From NCBI GenBank assembly GCA_002483425.1, contig DLHW01000064.1, positions 1 through 64,000 of the forward strand: a DNA stretch of 64,000 nt, given 5' to 3'. The translations under genes were made by a program, and so were the position numbers. Below, piece by piece: positions 8,730 through 17,327 of this stretch (its first letter is position 1; every line of letters begins with the position of its first letter). Under the pieces are notes generated by a model, which had not been told where the DNA came from, did not search any database, and was given only the letters and a program-made list of their open reading frames with translations. This stretch comes from Methylococcaceae bacterium UBA7658 (GTDB lineage Bacteria > Pseudomonadota > Gammaproteobacteria > Methylococcales > Methylomonadaceae).

Positions 8730-9215
8730 ATGAGCATAACGACCGCTTATCTCTGCGATAAGTATTCGAATAGCGATAATTTCCATATCGCCGAACCCCT
8801 ATTTCGTTGTTTTGGCGCTAAAGAAACCTTTAGCGGTAAAGTGACGACAATCCGGTGTTTTGAAGATAATTCGATAATCAAACAAGCATTATCCGAAAAC
8901 GGCCTTAACAGGGTCTTGGTGATCGACGGCGGCGGCTCGCAGCGCTGCGCGCTCATCGATGCAAACTTAGCGCAAACCGGATTCGATAACGGCTGGGAGG
9001 GCATGATTATTTATGGCTGCATTAGAAACACCAAGACGCTGGCGAGAATCCCAATTGGAATTCTCGCTCTGCACACCCATCCTTTGTTATGTCTCAGTAA
9101 AGACTCAGGCGAGCGCGATGTATTAATTACGGTTGCCGGCGTCAACTTTAAAAAGGATTATTATGTCTACGCAGATACGGACGGAATTATCGTATCCGGC
9201 GCGTTATTGAGTTAA
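8730..9215 (+). CDS. rraA: RraA family regulator of RNase E activity
   Basis: A 161-residue protein of the RraA/MenG-like fold. The central block DGGGSQRCALIDANLAQ followed by NGWEGMIIYGCIRN is diagnostic. E. coli RraA is a ring-shaped trimer that binds RNase E and inhibits it; related proteins are metal-dependent aldolases, so a catalytic role is not excluded. It starts 31 nt after hppA on the same strand and precedes ispH, and may be cotranscribed with either. Confidence 0.88.
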   Translation: MSITTAYLCDKYSNSDNFHIAEPLFRCFGAKETFSGKVTTIRCFEDNSIIKQALSENGLNRVLVIDGGGSQRCALIDANLAQTGFDNGWEGMIIYGCIRNTKTLARIPIGILALHTHPLLCLSKDSGERDVLITVAGVNFKKDYYVYADTDGIIVSGALLS

Positions 9216-9250
9216 ACTAATAACATACTAACAGACTATGGAATTAAACT

Positions 9251-10195
9251 ATGCAAATCGTACTCGCAAACCCTCGCGGATTTTGCGCCGGCGTTGACCG
9301 GGCTATCGATATCGTCGATCAAGCCCTAGAAACTTTTGGCGCTCCCATTTATGTCCGGCACGAAGTCGTGCATAACCGGACGGTAGTTGACGGTCTGAAA
9401 GAAAAAGGCGCCATTTTTATCGAAGATATTTCCGACGTTCCCATCGGCTCTTATTTGATTTTCAGCGCTCATGGCGTTTCCAAACAAGTGCAAAAAGAAG
9501 CCGAAGAGCGAAGTTTAACCGTGTTCGACGCCACCTGCCCCTTAGTAACGCGCGTTCATCTCCAAGTCGCCAAACACGCCAAATCGGACCGGGAAGTGAT
9601 CCTAATCGGTCATGCGGGTCACCCGGAAGTCGAAGGCACTATGGGGCAATACGATAAATGTACCGAAAACGGCGGTATCTACCTGGTAGAGACGCCCGAA
9701 GATGTGGCGAATTTAAAAGTCAATAATCCTGATAATCTTGCTTACGTTACACAAACCACCTTATCCATGACCGACACCAAGGTTATGGTAGACGCATTGA
9801 GAGCACGGTTTACCTCCATCCAGGAACAGAAAAAAGACGATATTTGCTACGCCACTCAAAACCGCCAAGACGCCGTTCATGACTTAGCCAAAACCGCAGA
9901 CACCATATTGGTTGTCGGCTCACCGAATAGCTCGAATTCCAACCGTTTACGCGAAATTGCCGAACAACTCGGTAAACCCGCTTATTTAATTGATACCGCT
10001 AAAGACATGAAACAAGAATGGTTTACCGCCAGCCAAGTCGTAGGCGTCACCGCAGGCGCATCGGCGCCCGAAGTGCTAGTCCAAGAGGTAATCGACCAAC
10101 TAACCGCATGGGGCGGCAAATCCGCAGTAGAACTGAAAGGCATCGAGGAAAAAGTTGTCTTTTCTCTGCCAAAAGGACTAAAAAAAACAGCTTAA
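9251..10195 (+). CDS. ispH: 4-hydroxy-3-methylbut-2-enyl diphosphate reductase (IspH/LytB)
   Basis: Last step of the MEP isoprenoid pathway: reduces HMBPP to IPP and DMAPP. The 314-residue protein carries the [4Fe-4S] ligands C12 (GFCAGVDRAI), C96 (DATCPLV) and C199 (DICYATQNRQ). The substrate and proton-transfer residues are also present: H41, H74, H124, E126 (HPEVEGT) and T167 (YVTQTT). It needs an assembled iron-sulfur cluster, as does IspG encoded at 25.4 kb; a SUF assembly cluster lies between them. hslR starts three bases downstream. Confidence 0.97.
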   Translation: MQIVLANPRGFCAGVDRAIDIVDQALETFGAPIYVRHEVVHNRTVVDGLKEKGAIFIEDISDVPIGSYLIFSAHGVSKQVQKEAEERSLTVFDATCPLVTRVHLQVAKHAKSDREVILIGHAGHPEVEGTMGQYDKCTENGGIYLVETPEDVANLKVNNPDNLAYVTQTTLSMTDTKVMVDALRARFTSIQEQKKDDICYATQNRQDAVHDLAKTADTILVVGSPNSSNSNRLREIAEQLGKPAYLIDTAKDMKQEWFTASQVVGVTAGASAPEVLVQEVIDQLTAWGGKSAVELKGIEEKVVFSLPKGLKKTA

Positions 10196-10198
10196 CTT

Positions 10199-10600
10199 GT
10201 GCTGGTAGAAGCCGAATCGATCCGCCTCGATAAATGGCTGTGGGCCGCCCGGTTTTACAAAACCCGGAGTCAAGCGGCCGAAGCCATTAACGGTGGCAAA
10301 GTGCATGTCAACGGTCAACGCGCCAAACCCGGCAAAGAAATTAAATCAGGTACAGAAATCAGCATCGGTAAAAACGGTTATACCTGGGATATCACCGTAA
10401 CCGCCCTCACCCTGCAACGCCGCTCAGCAAAAGAAGCCGCCTTGCTTTATGAAGAAGCTCCCGGCAGCCTCATTAAACGGCAACAACAAATCCAAACCGA
10501 ACGGGAGCAAAAAGCATTACTTCCGTATGAAGGCGCAGACCATAAACCCAATAAAAAAGAACGGCGCTTAATCCATCGATTTAAGCGAAATACTGATTAA
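10199..10600 (+). CDS. hslR: heat shock protein 15, S4-domain RNA-binding protein
   Basis: A 133-residue protein with an N-terminal S4 domain (about residues 7-66; LDKWLWAARFYKTRSQAAEAI and NGQRAKPGKEI) and a basic C-terminal tail. Hsp15 binds 50S subunits with stalled nascent chains and helps recycle them after heat stress. The start is a GTG, three bases after the ispH stop, so it is probably translated by coupling with ispH. Confidence 0.9.
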   Translation: MLVEAESIRLDKWLWAARFYKTRSQAAEAINGGKVHVNGQRAKPGKEIKSGTEISIGKNGYTWDITVTALTLQRRSAKEAALLYEEAPGSLIKRQQQIQTEREQKALLPYEGADHKPNKKERRLIHRFKRNTD

Positions 10601-11095
10601 ACCGCACAGTGCAAGAAAACCTTAATCTATTGATCTGTAATAATTTTATAAACATTAAATCGAATTTAATGGCCTGTAAATCTTAGCTAAGCCTTACCAA
10701 GCGCAATTTCATCCCGATGCAAAATACACGCTGCAAGGCATTACTGAATCGCTGGAAAAATGGAAAAAAGGGGCCGAAAGACAGTCAATAAATCGGCTGT
10801 TAAGAACGAAGATTTACGGCGCAGACTGGATGAGGCCGAATACCGCACAATTTCGAATGGTTTTGGCGAAGGGGCATTCATAGAATAACGGCACTACTGG
10901 GCGGATCAGTTGGCGAATTTGGGGATTAACAAAGGTTTGCTAACTGGCCGGGCTAAGGCCGATAGAGCTTGATAGAATAAAACGAAACAAATAACAGTCA
11001 TTCCTACTATATTCTTACAAACAAAATGTGGGTAATAAGAAGAAAACTCCCAGATTCCGTTATATTGCACCCAAGCGGCTTTACTGCAACTTAAT
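10601..11095 (+). pseudogene. non-coding remnant region after hslR
   Basis: Around 10690-10880, two overlapping frames each give protein-like text without a start: one ends RPNTAQFRMVLAKGHS at a TAG, the other reads KNEDLRRRLDEAEYRTI and continues past a stop into WADQLANLGINKGLL. This looks like one or two decayed genes. I cannot name the parent family. The rest of the interval shows nothing. Confidence 0.35.
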
Positions 11096-11494
11096 TCACA
11101 TCAATAAAATGGCGCCGTCTATCTTTGCCGCCTTGCAATCAAACGTCACCACATAATCGCAAGTCATGTGTTGGTATTTTGCAACCACTAAGTAGCCGGA
11201 GAAATCTGCGTTGCTGTTTTCAAAATGTAATAACGCCTCTTCGAGAATATCTTCAGTTTCGATTAAGACATCGGTGGATTCCCATAAGGCTTTGAATAAG
11301 CTTATAATACGGGCTTTGTCAATATTGGCGCAAGCCCGCAACACCCATTCCGTTTCTTGTAAGGTCAGTAAGCTAATCACCAGCAAGACTTGCTCGGCAA
11401 TACACTTTTCAATCAGTTTATTGGCCAACTCGGCTTGCTGCACATCGTCCCGTAACACATAACGCACTAGCACATTGGTATCTAAACCAATCAC
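11096..11494 (-). CDS. PIN-domain ribonuclease toxin, VapC-like
   Basis: A 132-residue PIN domain. The first acidic residue is in IGLDTNVLVRY (D5); further acids are in ADFSGYLVVAKY and in the C-terminal VTFDCKAAK. VapC toxins cleave RNA, often initiator tRNA or 23S rRNA, until bound by their antitoxin. The GTG start at 11494 overlaps the TGA of the upstream antitoxin frame (GTGA), a classical coupled arrangement. The antitoxin gene itself is frameshifted, so this toxin may be poorly translated, inactive, or held by another antitoxin. Confidence 0.8.
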   Translation of the reverse strand: MIGLDTNVLVRYVLRDDVQQAELANKLIEKCIAEQVLLVISLLTLQETEWVLRACANIDKARIISLFKALWESTDVLIETEDILEEALLHFENSNADFSGYLVVAKYQHMTCDYVVTFDCKAAKIDGAILLM

Positions 11495-11707
11495 GGACGC
11501 TGCATGTCTTCTATGCTGAGGGCTGGCCTGTCCGCCGCTTGGTGCAGCATCCCGTAAACCGATTTAATGCTTCTCTTCGTTGCCTGCATTATCACCTTGC
11601 CATCGCTCAACAAGGAGATTATCGTACGGCTGCAACCCCAAGCTGTCTCTGATTTCTTTGGGGATGGTGGTTTGGCCTTTGCTGGTTAGGGTGGTTTGTG
11701 CCAACAT
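11491..11707 (-). pseudogene. AbrB/MazE-type antitoxin, frameshifted
   Basis: From an ATG at 11707 with AAGGAA upstream, the frame reads an AbrB-type DNA-binding N-terminus (TLTSKGQTTIPKEIRDSLGL). It then runs off frame and would stop after 47 codons. One base shifted, the sequence continues convincingly (SDGKVIMQATKRSIKSVYG to DMQRP) and ends in a TGA overlapping the toxin GTG. The 217-nt span is 72 codons plus one base, so a single-base insertion near 11612-11618 explains it. It could be a true mutation, a sequencing error, or less likely programmed frameshifting. Confidence 0.75.
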
Positions 11708-11769
11708 GAAATTTCCTTACTAAAATTCATTACGTAAGGATTGTCGCTTATTTTCAAGTTTGTGCAATA

Positions 11770-11926
11770 GGCTTGCGAATATACAATAGTCCGCAGGATG
11801 ATCGCTTGGTATTTTGCACCCATAACAACAAACTCGCCAGCGTCTCGGCTTACGGCGCAGGCCCATAAACCTGCGATGCCTATTTTGAAGGTTTAGAAGA
11901 GGTGGGGTTTAGCCAAAAAGTTTAAT
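11770..11926 (+). pseudogene. gene remnant with one internal stop
   Basis: One frame reads coherently (NSPQDDRLVFCTHNNKLASV, then a stop after AYGAGP, then TCDAYFEGLEEVGFSQKV and a stop). There is no start codon or SD. It resembles the tail of a lost gene; I cannot assign the family. The rest of the 11708-12038 gap shows no feature beyond the antitoxin SD. Confidence 0.35.
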
Positions 11927-12038
11927 GGCAACTACAGGACAGGCAAACTAGCGAATTTAATTATTGGATAGGGTTTGATTTAGCATACCAAATAAGCAAA
12001 GATTGCACATAAGCAACAAACCTATCTATAATTCCAAA

Positions 12039-13232
12039 ATGCCACCTAAGTCTATAAAATTCCAAAACTTATTAATTGCTTTGCTGGCTGTCTTTTTGCA
12101 TGGCTGTTTATCGCCAATAGCTTTGGATCGTGCCGTCATAGCCTACGACAAGGCCAGCAATGATATTCTATCCAAATTGCTGTTGCTGAATATTGCCCGA
12201 GCGCATTTGCAGTTGCCACTGCATTTTACGGGAATTTCTAACATTGCCGCGACATTTAATTTTCAATTCAATGCAGGTGCAACACCGGCGGTAACTGGCG
12301 ATAACGGCTCATTAATGACACCCGTATTTGGCGGCACTGTCTCCGAAAACCCCACAATCAGCATCATTCCCATTGAGGGGGAAGAATTTACCCGGCGCTT
12401 GTTGACACCTTTCCAAGAAAACAAACTGACCATGTTGCTGCGCCAAGGCGCGGATGTCGATTTGATACTGCGCTTATTGGCAGGGGAACTAAGGATATAT
12501 GCCGATAAAAGGGCGGGAATTTACGCCAATAAGCCCAGCGATAAAGAAGGGTATCGCTATTTTCGACAGGCAGTGTTGCATTTGTCCTCAATCCAGGACA
12601 GAAACCGCCTGTATGCCGAACCCTTAATGTTTGATGAGGAGTTGACGTTCTCGACCGAGTCAATAACACCCGATCAAGTTACGGCAATGCAAAAGGAATA
12701 CGCGGTTACGTATTCCGCTAATAAAAAGCAGGTAAAACTGAGTAAAAAAGTGGTGGGGCGTATCGTATTGACCAATTACGACCCATCCGTTTTAAGCAAC
12801 CAAGAACGGAAAATCTTGCATGAAGAAGCCAGCGAACGCGCCGACAATGATGTGATGGTAGACATAAGGCCCGGCTACACGGGCGGGGAGTGGCCTATCC
12901 ACGGTGTTTTCCGTTTGCGTAGCTTCCATAATGTGCTGAATTTTATCGGCCAATCCATAGACGGGGGAAACCCTGAATATCCAGTGGACAAACACCCTGA
13001 AACGCCCCGCGTGAGTGAGAATCCGGTATCGACCTTGGGCTTTGTGGTGAGCGGCAATGAGCCAGAAAATGCGGATATTTTTGTTGAGCTTTACAATAAA
13101 TATTACTCGTTAAAACCTGAAACTGGATACCAATGGAATCGCGAAGGTTTTCGCTTGTTGTCTCAGATATTCCAAATGACAATGACCGAACTAGGCCAGC
13201 AAGTCGCGCCCTCCATAACCATTGCTAAATAG
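12039..13232 (+). CDS. large lipoprotein of unknown function
   Basis: A 397-residue protein from the ATG at 12039; a TTG at 12003 would place 12 more residues before the signal peptide. A hydrophobic segment is followed by a lipobox (FLHGC), giving a lipidated cysteine near residue 23. The body has no motif I can name; LNIARAHLQLPLHFTGIS and the glycine-rich stretch after it look conserved. It lies in the accessory patch between the toxin locus and an HNH gene, and its job is unknown. Confidence 0.6.
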   Translation: MPPKSIKFQNLLIALLAVFLHGCLSPIALDRAVIAYDKASNDILSKLLLLNIARAHLQLPLHFTGISNIAATFNFQFNAGATPAVTGDNGSLMTPVFGGTVSENPTISIIPIEGEEFTRRLLTPFQENKLTMLLRQGADVDLILRLLAGELRIYADKRAGIYANKPSDKEGYRYFRQAVLHLSSIQDRNRLYAEPLMFDEELTFSTESITPDQVTAMQKEYAVTYSANKKQVKLSKKVVGRIVLTNYDPSVLSNQERKILHEEASERADNDVMVDIRPGYTGGEWPIHGVFRLRSFHNVLNFIGQSIDGGNPEYPVDKHPETPRVSENPVSTLGFVVSGNEPENADIFVELYNKYYSLKPETGYQWNREGFRLLSQIFQMTMTELGQQVAPSITIAK

Positions 13233-13240
13233 CGGTTTGC

Positions 13241-13618
13241 TCATTTTTTCATCAGGTCTTTCAAATTCGCAAACGGATTATGGCTGTCCGCGTTTGCACT
13301 CGATGAAGCAGTCGATTTGGCACTAGCAAATCGCATCTCCTCATATTTCTGATGCTCGTTGTCGTGGCAATACAGGCACAGCAATTCCCAATTGCTGCCG
13401 TCGGGCGGGTTGTCGTCGTGGTTGTGGTTGCGGTGGTGTACCGTCAATTCGCTGAGGTTGGCGTGGGTAAATTCCCGCGCGCAGCGTCCGCAAATCCACG
13501 CGTACATTTTCAACGCTTGCCCACGGTAAGATTGCTCCCGTAATTCCTGCTGCTTTCTGGCTTCGGAAACGATTTGGGCGGATTTTTTCGCGTCGATTTG
13601 GGTTTTCTTGATCGTCAT
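13241..13618 (-). CDS. YajD-type HNH nuclease family protein
   Basis: A 125-residue protein with two cysteine pairs (CGRC near residue 43 and CLYC near residue 83) around an HNH-like core (LTVHHRNHNHDDNPPDGSNWELL). This layout matches the YajD family of putative HNH endonucleases, whose function is unknown. It ends nine bases from the convergent lipoprotein gene. Confidence 0.82.
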   Translation of the reverse strand: MTIKKTQIDAKKSAQIVSEARKQQELREQSYRGQALKMYAWICGRCAREFTHANLSELTVHHRNHNHDDNPPDGSNWELLCLYCHDNEHQKYEEMRFASAKSTASSSANADSHNPFANLKDLMKK

Positions 13619-13717
13619 GGTGTTACACCGTATGGATTGGTCTTCTTCATTTTATCTTCAATAAGCCGTTGTTGCCAGCCATCATGGACATTCTCAATGG
13701 CTTACAAGCCTAAATAC

Positions 13718-13756
13718 TTTACTTAGGAAATAAATAGTACTAAAATAGTCCACAAT
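13718..13756 (+). promoter_or_regulatory. promoter and Rrf2-type operator of the SUF cluster
   Basis: TTTACT (13718-13723) and TAAAAT (13741-13746) are separated by exactly 17 nt, a good sigma-70 promoter. The -10 is embedded in the palindrome ACTAAAATAGT (13739-13749). The flanking sequence resembles an IscR type 1 site in its RWWWY-AGTC part. I infer autoregulation by the Rrf2 protein encoded next. Confidence 0.55.
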
Positions 13757-13769
13757 TACAGGAAGAACT

Positions 13770-14228
13770 ATGTTACGTTTAAGCAAACTCACTGATTACG
13801 CAACCGTCATATTAAGCCATATTGCCAAAGAAAGTTTGCATACCCATTCGGCAATGGGCGTGACGGAAGCGACCGGAATCGCCCTGCCGACAGTTAGCAA
13901 GGTCTTGAAAATTTTGGTGAACGCTAACGTGCTGGTGTCAACACGCGGGATTAAAGGCGGCTATGCTTTGGCAAGACCGCCCGAGCTTATTTCCGTGGCT
14001 GACGTGATCAGCGCCTTGGAAGGGCCGATTGCCATGACCGAATGCAGCATAAGCCATGAAGGCTGCGAACAGGCTTCGGGTTGCGGCATCAGCGGCAATT
14101 GGGGCTTAATCAACCAAGCCATCCGTACTACCCTAGAGTCGATAACCCTTGCCGATATGATAAAACCAGCCCATGTGCCGCAAGAATTCATGATCCCTGT
14201 TTCCAGTTTATACCGTTCGAGCCTATAA
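13770..14228 (+). CDS. Rrf2-family regulator of SUF iron-sulfur assembly
   Basis: A 152-residue winged-helix regulator. The N-terminal HTH (MLRLSKLTDYATVILSHIA) is typical of Rrf2/IscR. A cysteine cluster CSISHEGCEQASGC near residues 92-105 is the likely iron-sulfur ligand set. It lies immediately before sufB, as in the SUF regulators found in Xanthomonas and related bacteria. A good SD (AGGAAG) precedes the ATG. By analogy it represses the suf genes when its cluster is occupied. Confidence 0.88.
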   Translation: MLRLSKLTDYATVILSHIAKESLHTHSAMGVTEATGIALPTVSKVLKILVNANVLVSTRGIKGGYALARPPELISVADVISALEGPIAMTECSISHEGCEQASGCGISGNWGLINQAIRTTLESITLADMIKPAHVPQEFMIPVSSLYRSSL

Positions 14229-14234
14229 CACGTT

Positions 14235-15680
14235 ATGTCAGCAAGCACCCAAGAAATCAACAAGATAATCAATAAAAGCTACAAGCAAGGCTTTGTCACC
14301 GAGCTGGAAACCGATACTTTTCCGCCAGGGTTGGATGAAGATGTCATCATCAAACTGTCTAAAATCAAAAACGAACCGGAATTCATGACTGAATGGCGCT
14401 TGCAGGCGTTCCGCCACTGGCAAACCATGAAATCGCCGGATTGGGCGCAGTTGAATATCGAGCCGATTGATTACCAAGGCATCAGTTATTACTCCGCCCC
14501 GAAAAAAAAGGACGGTCCCAAAAGTTTGGATGAAGTCGATCCTGAAGTGTTGGCCGCATATAAAAAGCTGGGTATCCCGCTGGATGAACAAGAGAAGCTA
14601 GCGGGTATCGCCGTCGATGCGGTATTCGACAGCGTGTCGGTGGCGACCACTTTCAAGGGCAAGCTCAAAGACGCTGGCGTGATTTTCTGCCCGATCTCCG
14701 AAGCCTTGCGCGACCATCCTGAGTTAATCAAACAATACCTGGGTTCGGTCGTGCCGACGGGGGATAACTTTTTCGCCGCGTTGAATTCCGCCGTGTTTAC
14801 CGACGGTTCGTTCGTGTACATTCCCAAAGGCGTGCGCTGCCCGATGGAATTGTCCACCTATTTTCGTATCAACGCCGCCAATACCGGGCAGTTCGAGCGC
14901 ACCTTGATTATCGCCGACGAAGGCAGCCATGTCTCTTATTTGGAAGGTTGCACCGCGCCGATGCGCGATGAAAACCAGCTTCATGCCGCTGTGGTGGAAT
15001 TGATTGCGTTAAAAGACGCGACCATCAAATATTCCACCGTGCAAAACTGGTATCCCGGCGACAAGGAAGGCAAGGGCGGCATTTACAACTTCGTCACCAA
15101 ACGCGCCGATTGCCGGGGCGATAACGCCAAAGTCTCGTGGACGCAGGTGGAAACCGGCTCCGCCATCACCTGGAAATACCCAAGCTGCATCCTGACCGGC
15201 GACAACACCATCGGCGAGTTTTATTCCGTAGCCGTCACCAATAACAGGCAACAAGCCGACACCGGCACTAAGATGATTCACATCGGCAAAAACACCCGCA
15301 GCACGATAGTGTCCAAAGGCATTAGCGCAGGCCGCGCCCAAAACACCTATCGCGGCTTGGTTAAGGTGCTGAAAAGCGCCGAGAATGCCCGTAATTACAC
15401 CCAGTGCGATTCCTTACTGGTCGGCGATAAATGCGGCGCGCACACCTTCCCGTATGTGGAAGTCAAACAGCCGTCCGCGCAGGTCGAACACGAAGCCACC
15501 ACCTCCAAGATCAGCGAAGACCAGTTGTTCTTCTGTCAGCAACGCGGCTTATCAGCGGAAGATGCGGTATCGATGATCGTCAATGGTTTTTGCAAGGAAG
15601 TGTTTAAGGAGTTGCCGATGGAATTTGCGGTGGAAGCGCAGGCGTTGTTGGGGCTAAGTTTGGAAGGGTCGGTTGGGTAA
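14235..15680 (+). CDS. sufB: Fe-S cluster assembly scaffold SufB
   Basis: A 481-residue scaffold subunit of the SufBCD complex. Near the C-terminus, NYTQCDSLLVGDKCGAHTFPYVE contains the cysteine that accepts sulfur in E. coli SufB (its C405). The beta-helical core and the motif GSHVSYLEGCTAPM are family-typical. It begins seven bases after the regulator stop. Unlike most suf operons, sufC does not follow directly: about 890 nt of unrelated, partly AT-rich sequence intervene. Confidence 0.96.
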   Translation: MSASTQEINKIINKSYKQGFVTELETDTFPPGLDEDVIIKLSKIKNEPEFMTEWRLQAFRHWQTMKSPDWAQLNIEPIDYQGISYYSAPKKKDGPKSLDEVDPEVLAAYKKLGIPLDEQEKLAGIAVDAVFDSVSVATTFKGKLKDAGVIFCPISEALRDHPELIKQYLGSVVPTGDNFFAALNSAVFTDGSFVYIPKGVRCPMELSTYFRINAANTGQFERTLIIADEGSHVSYLEGCTAPMRDENQLHAAVVELIALKDATIKYSTVQNWYPGDKEGKGGIYNFVTKRADCRGDNAKVSWTQVETGSAITWKYPSCILTGDNTIGEFYSVAVTNNRQQADTGTKMIHIGKNTRSTIVSKGISAGRAQNTYRGLVKVLKSAENARNYTQCDSLLVGDKCGAHTFPYVEVKQPSAQVEHEATTSKISEDQLFFCQQRGLSAEDAVSMIVNGFCKEVFKELPMEFAVEAQALLGLSLEGSVG

Positions 15681-15822
15681 TCAATATTTTCTAAAATAAT
15701 TAGACATATTAGTACATTCAAAACTATTAATTTCGTCTCCTCTAAAGAATGACGATTTATTAACATTTAATACATCTATACAGGATCGTATAGGATATTT
15801 TTTACTCATTTTTTGCGGTTTT

Positions 15823-16197
15823 TTGGGTTCAATTGTTTTTTTCGTTTTTACTAAAGTAAACTTTGGAATATATGGAAACTTGTTGGTTGGAGGCATTACT
15901 GGATTCAACGTTTTATTATTGTTCTATTCATTGTTGCAATTATTCAAGCAGAGTCCACGAATAATAGTTTCAAACTCCTCTCTAGTCATTATTAGCTACC
16001 TAGGTAAGAGAGAAATTAAGTGGGGAAAAATAACAAGTATTATAGAAATTGGACGTATGATGAAATGGCTTTCGATAAGGTATGTCGATGAAACAAATAA
16101 TAAAAAATCTTTTCTATTGGATGTCAATGGATTATGCCCAGATTATGTTCAATTATTGATTTTAATTCGTCGTTACACAAATGGAAAAATGCATTAA
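15823..16197 (+). CDS. AT-rich membrane protein of unknown function, start unclear
   Basis: The frame encodes 124 residues from a TTG at 15823, with two hydrophobic stretches near the N-terminus and a soluble beta-rich tail (PRIIVSNSSLVIISYLGKREIKWGKI) that resembles a small PH-like domain. The frame stays open back to about 15700 without an ATG, so the 5' end may be truncated. Base composition is far more AT-rich than sufB and sufC on either side, which suggests acquisition by insertion into the suf cluster. Confidence 0.45.
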   Translation: MGSIVFFVFTKVNFGIYGNLLVGGITGFNVLLLFYSLLQLFKQSPRIIVSNSSLVIISYLGKREIKWGKITSIIEIGRMMKWLSIRYVDETNNKKSFLLDVNGLCPDYVQLLILIRRYTNGKMH

Positions 16198-16225
16198 AAA
16201 ATGGACTAGATGTAGAGCTAGGTAG

Positions 16226-16252
16226 GTTGGGGTGAATAAAATGAACCCCAAC
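16226..16252. repeat. GTTGGGGT stem-loop, family 2 remnant
   Basis: GTTGGGGT (16226-16233) and ACCCCAAC (16245-16252) form a perfect 8-bp stem with an 11-nt loop. The half-sites resemble the ends of the repeats at 24011-24121 and 25157-25341. Confidence 0.45.
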
Positions 16253-16281
16253 AAATTCAATACACAAATTTTAGTCAAGTT

Positions 16282-16482
16282 ATGAAAAACAACTACACAG
16301 CAGTCATGAAACAAGATGGCAATTGGTGGCTAGGTTGGATTGAGGAAATTCCAGGTGTGAATTGCCAGGAGACAAGCCACGACGAATTAATTGAAAGCCT
16401 AAAAGTGACTTTGCAAGAGGCTTTAGCTTTTTTATATTCAACCAAACCGTTCGTCCTGAGCTTGTCGAAGAATAAACGGTAA
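16282..16482 (+). CDS. HicB-like antitoxin-fold protein, C-terminus replaced by repeat
   Basis: Residues 1 to about 52 match HicB-family partial RNase H folds (YTAVMKQDGNWWLGWIEEIPGVNCQE, then SLKVTLQEALAF). The last 15 codons read KPFVLSLSKNKR, which is the translation of a family 1 repeat core and not ancestral protein. No hicA toxin is next to it, so it is an orphan. There is no SD. It probably is a degraded gene. Confidence 0.6.
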   Translation: MKNNYTAVMKQDGNWWLGWIEEIPGVNCQETSHDELIESLKVTLQEALAFLYSTKPFVLSLSKNKR

Positions 16483-16532
16483 CAACAAAATTATTCGGTT
16501 CGTTCATGGTTCGACAAGCTCACCACGAACGG
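16447..16532. repeat. family 1 repeat, core-only copy
   Basis: Two copies of the 23-nt core in inverted orientation, at 16447-16469 and 16510-16532, differ from perfect complementarity at two positions. They are related to TTCGACAAGCTCACCACGAA. No terminal repeats of the MITE family are present here. Confidence 0.7.
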
Positions 16533-16571
16533 ACTATTTGGATTGGTATTTAGCGAATTTTATTAATTGAT

Positions 16572-17327
16572 ATGCTTAAAATAGAAAACCTTCACGTCAG
16601 CGTTGGCGATAAACCCATCCTTAAAGGCATTAATCTCGAAATCAAGACAGGGGAAATCCACGCCATCATGGGGCCGAACGGTTCCGGCAAGAGTACCTTG
16701 TCGCATGTGCTGTCGGGCAAGGCGGGTTATGAAATCACGCAAGGCTCGATTACCTATCAAGGTAAGGACTTAACCGACATGCCGCCAGAAATCCGAGCGC
16801 GGGAAGGGATTTTTCTGGCATTTCAATATCCGGTGGAAATTCCCGGTGTCAGCAATATCTATTTGCTAAAAGCGGCGTTGAATGCGGTGCGTAAGCATCA
16901 CGGTCAGCCGGAAGTGGATGCGATGGATTTTCTCACCTTGGTGAAACATAAGGTGAAAATGCTGGAGATGGACGAGAAATTTCTGTACCGCGCCGTAAAC
17001 GAGGGCTTTTCCGGCGGCGAAAAAAAACGCAACGAAATCCTGCAAATGGCGATTCTGGAACCCAAACTTTGCATCCTCGACGAAACCGATTCCGGACTGG
17101 ACATCGACGCGTTGCGTATCGTCACCGATGGCGTGAATTCTTTGCGTTCAACCGAGCGTGGCTTTTTGATGATTACCCACTACCAGCGGCTTCTCGATTA
17201 CATTAAGCCTGATGTGGTGCATGTGCTGGCGCAAGGTAAAATCGTAAAGTCCGGTGGGCCGGAATTGGCGCTGGAGTTGGAAGCAAAGGGCTATAGCTGG
17301 CTTGAAACTAATCAGGTGGCGGCTTAA
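16572..17327 (+). CDS. sufC: Fe-S assembly ATPase SufC
   Basis: A 251-residue ABC-type ATPase that drives the SufBCD scaffold. The Walker A motif GPNGSGKST is at about residues 35-43, the ABC signature GFSGGEKKRNE near 142-152, and Walker B LCILDETDSGLD near 167-178; the D-loop and H-loop (ITHY) follow. The ATG at 16572 follows the repeat-rich interval by 40 nt. Its stop overlaps the sufD ATG by one base. Confidence 0.97.
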   Translation: MLKIENLHVSVGDKPILKGINLEIKTGEIHAIMGPNGSGKSTLSHVLSGKAGYEITQGSITYQGKDLTDMPPEIRAREGIFLAFQYPVEIPGVSNIYLLKAALNAVRKHHGQPEVDAMDFLTLVKHKVKMLEMDEKFLYRAVNEGFSGGEKKRNEILQMAILEPKLCILDETDSGLDIDALRIVTDGVNSLRSTERGFLMITHYQRLLDYIKPDVVHVLAQGKIVKSGGPELALELEAKGYSWLETNQVAA

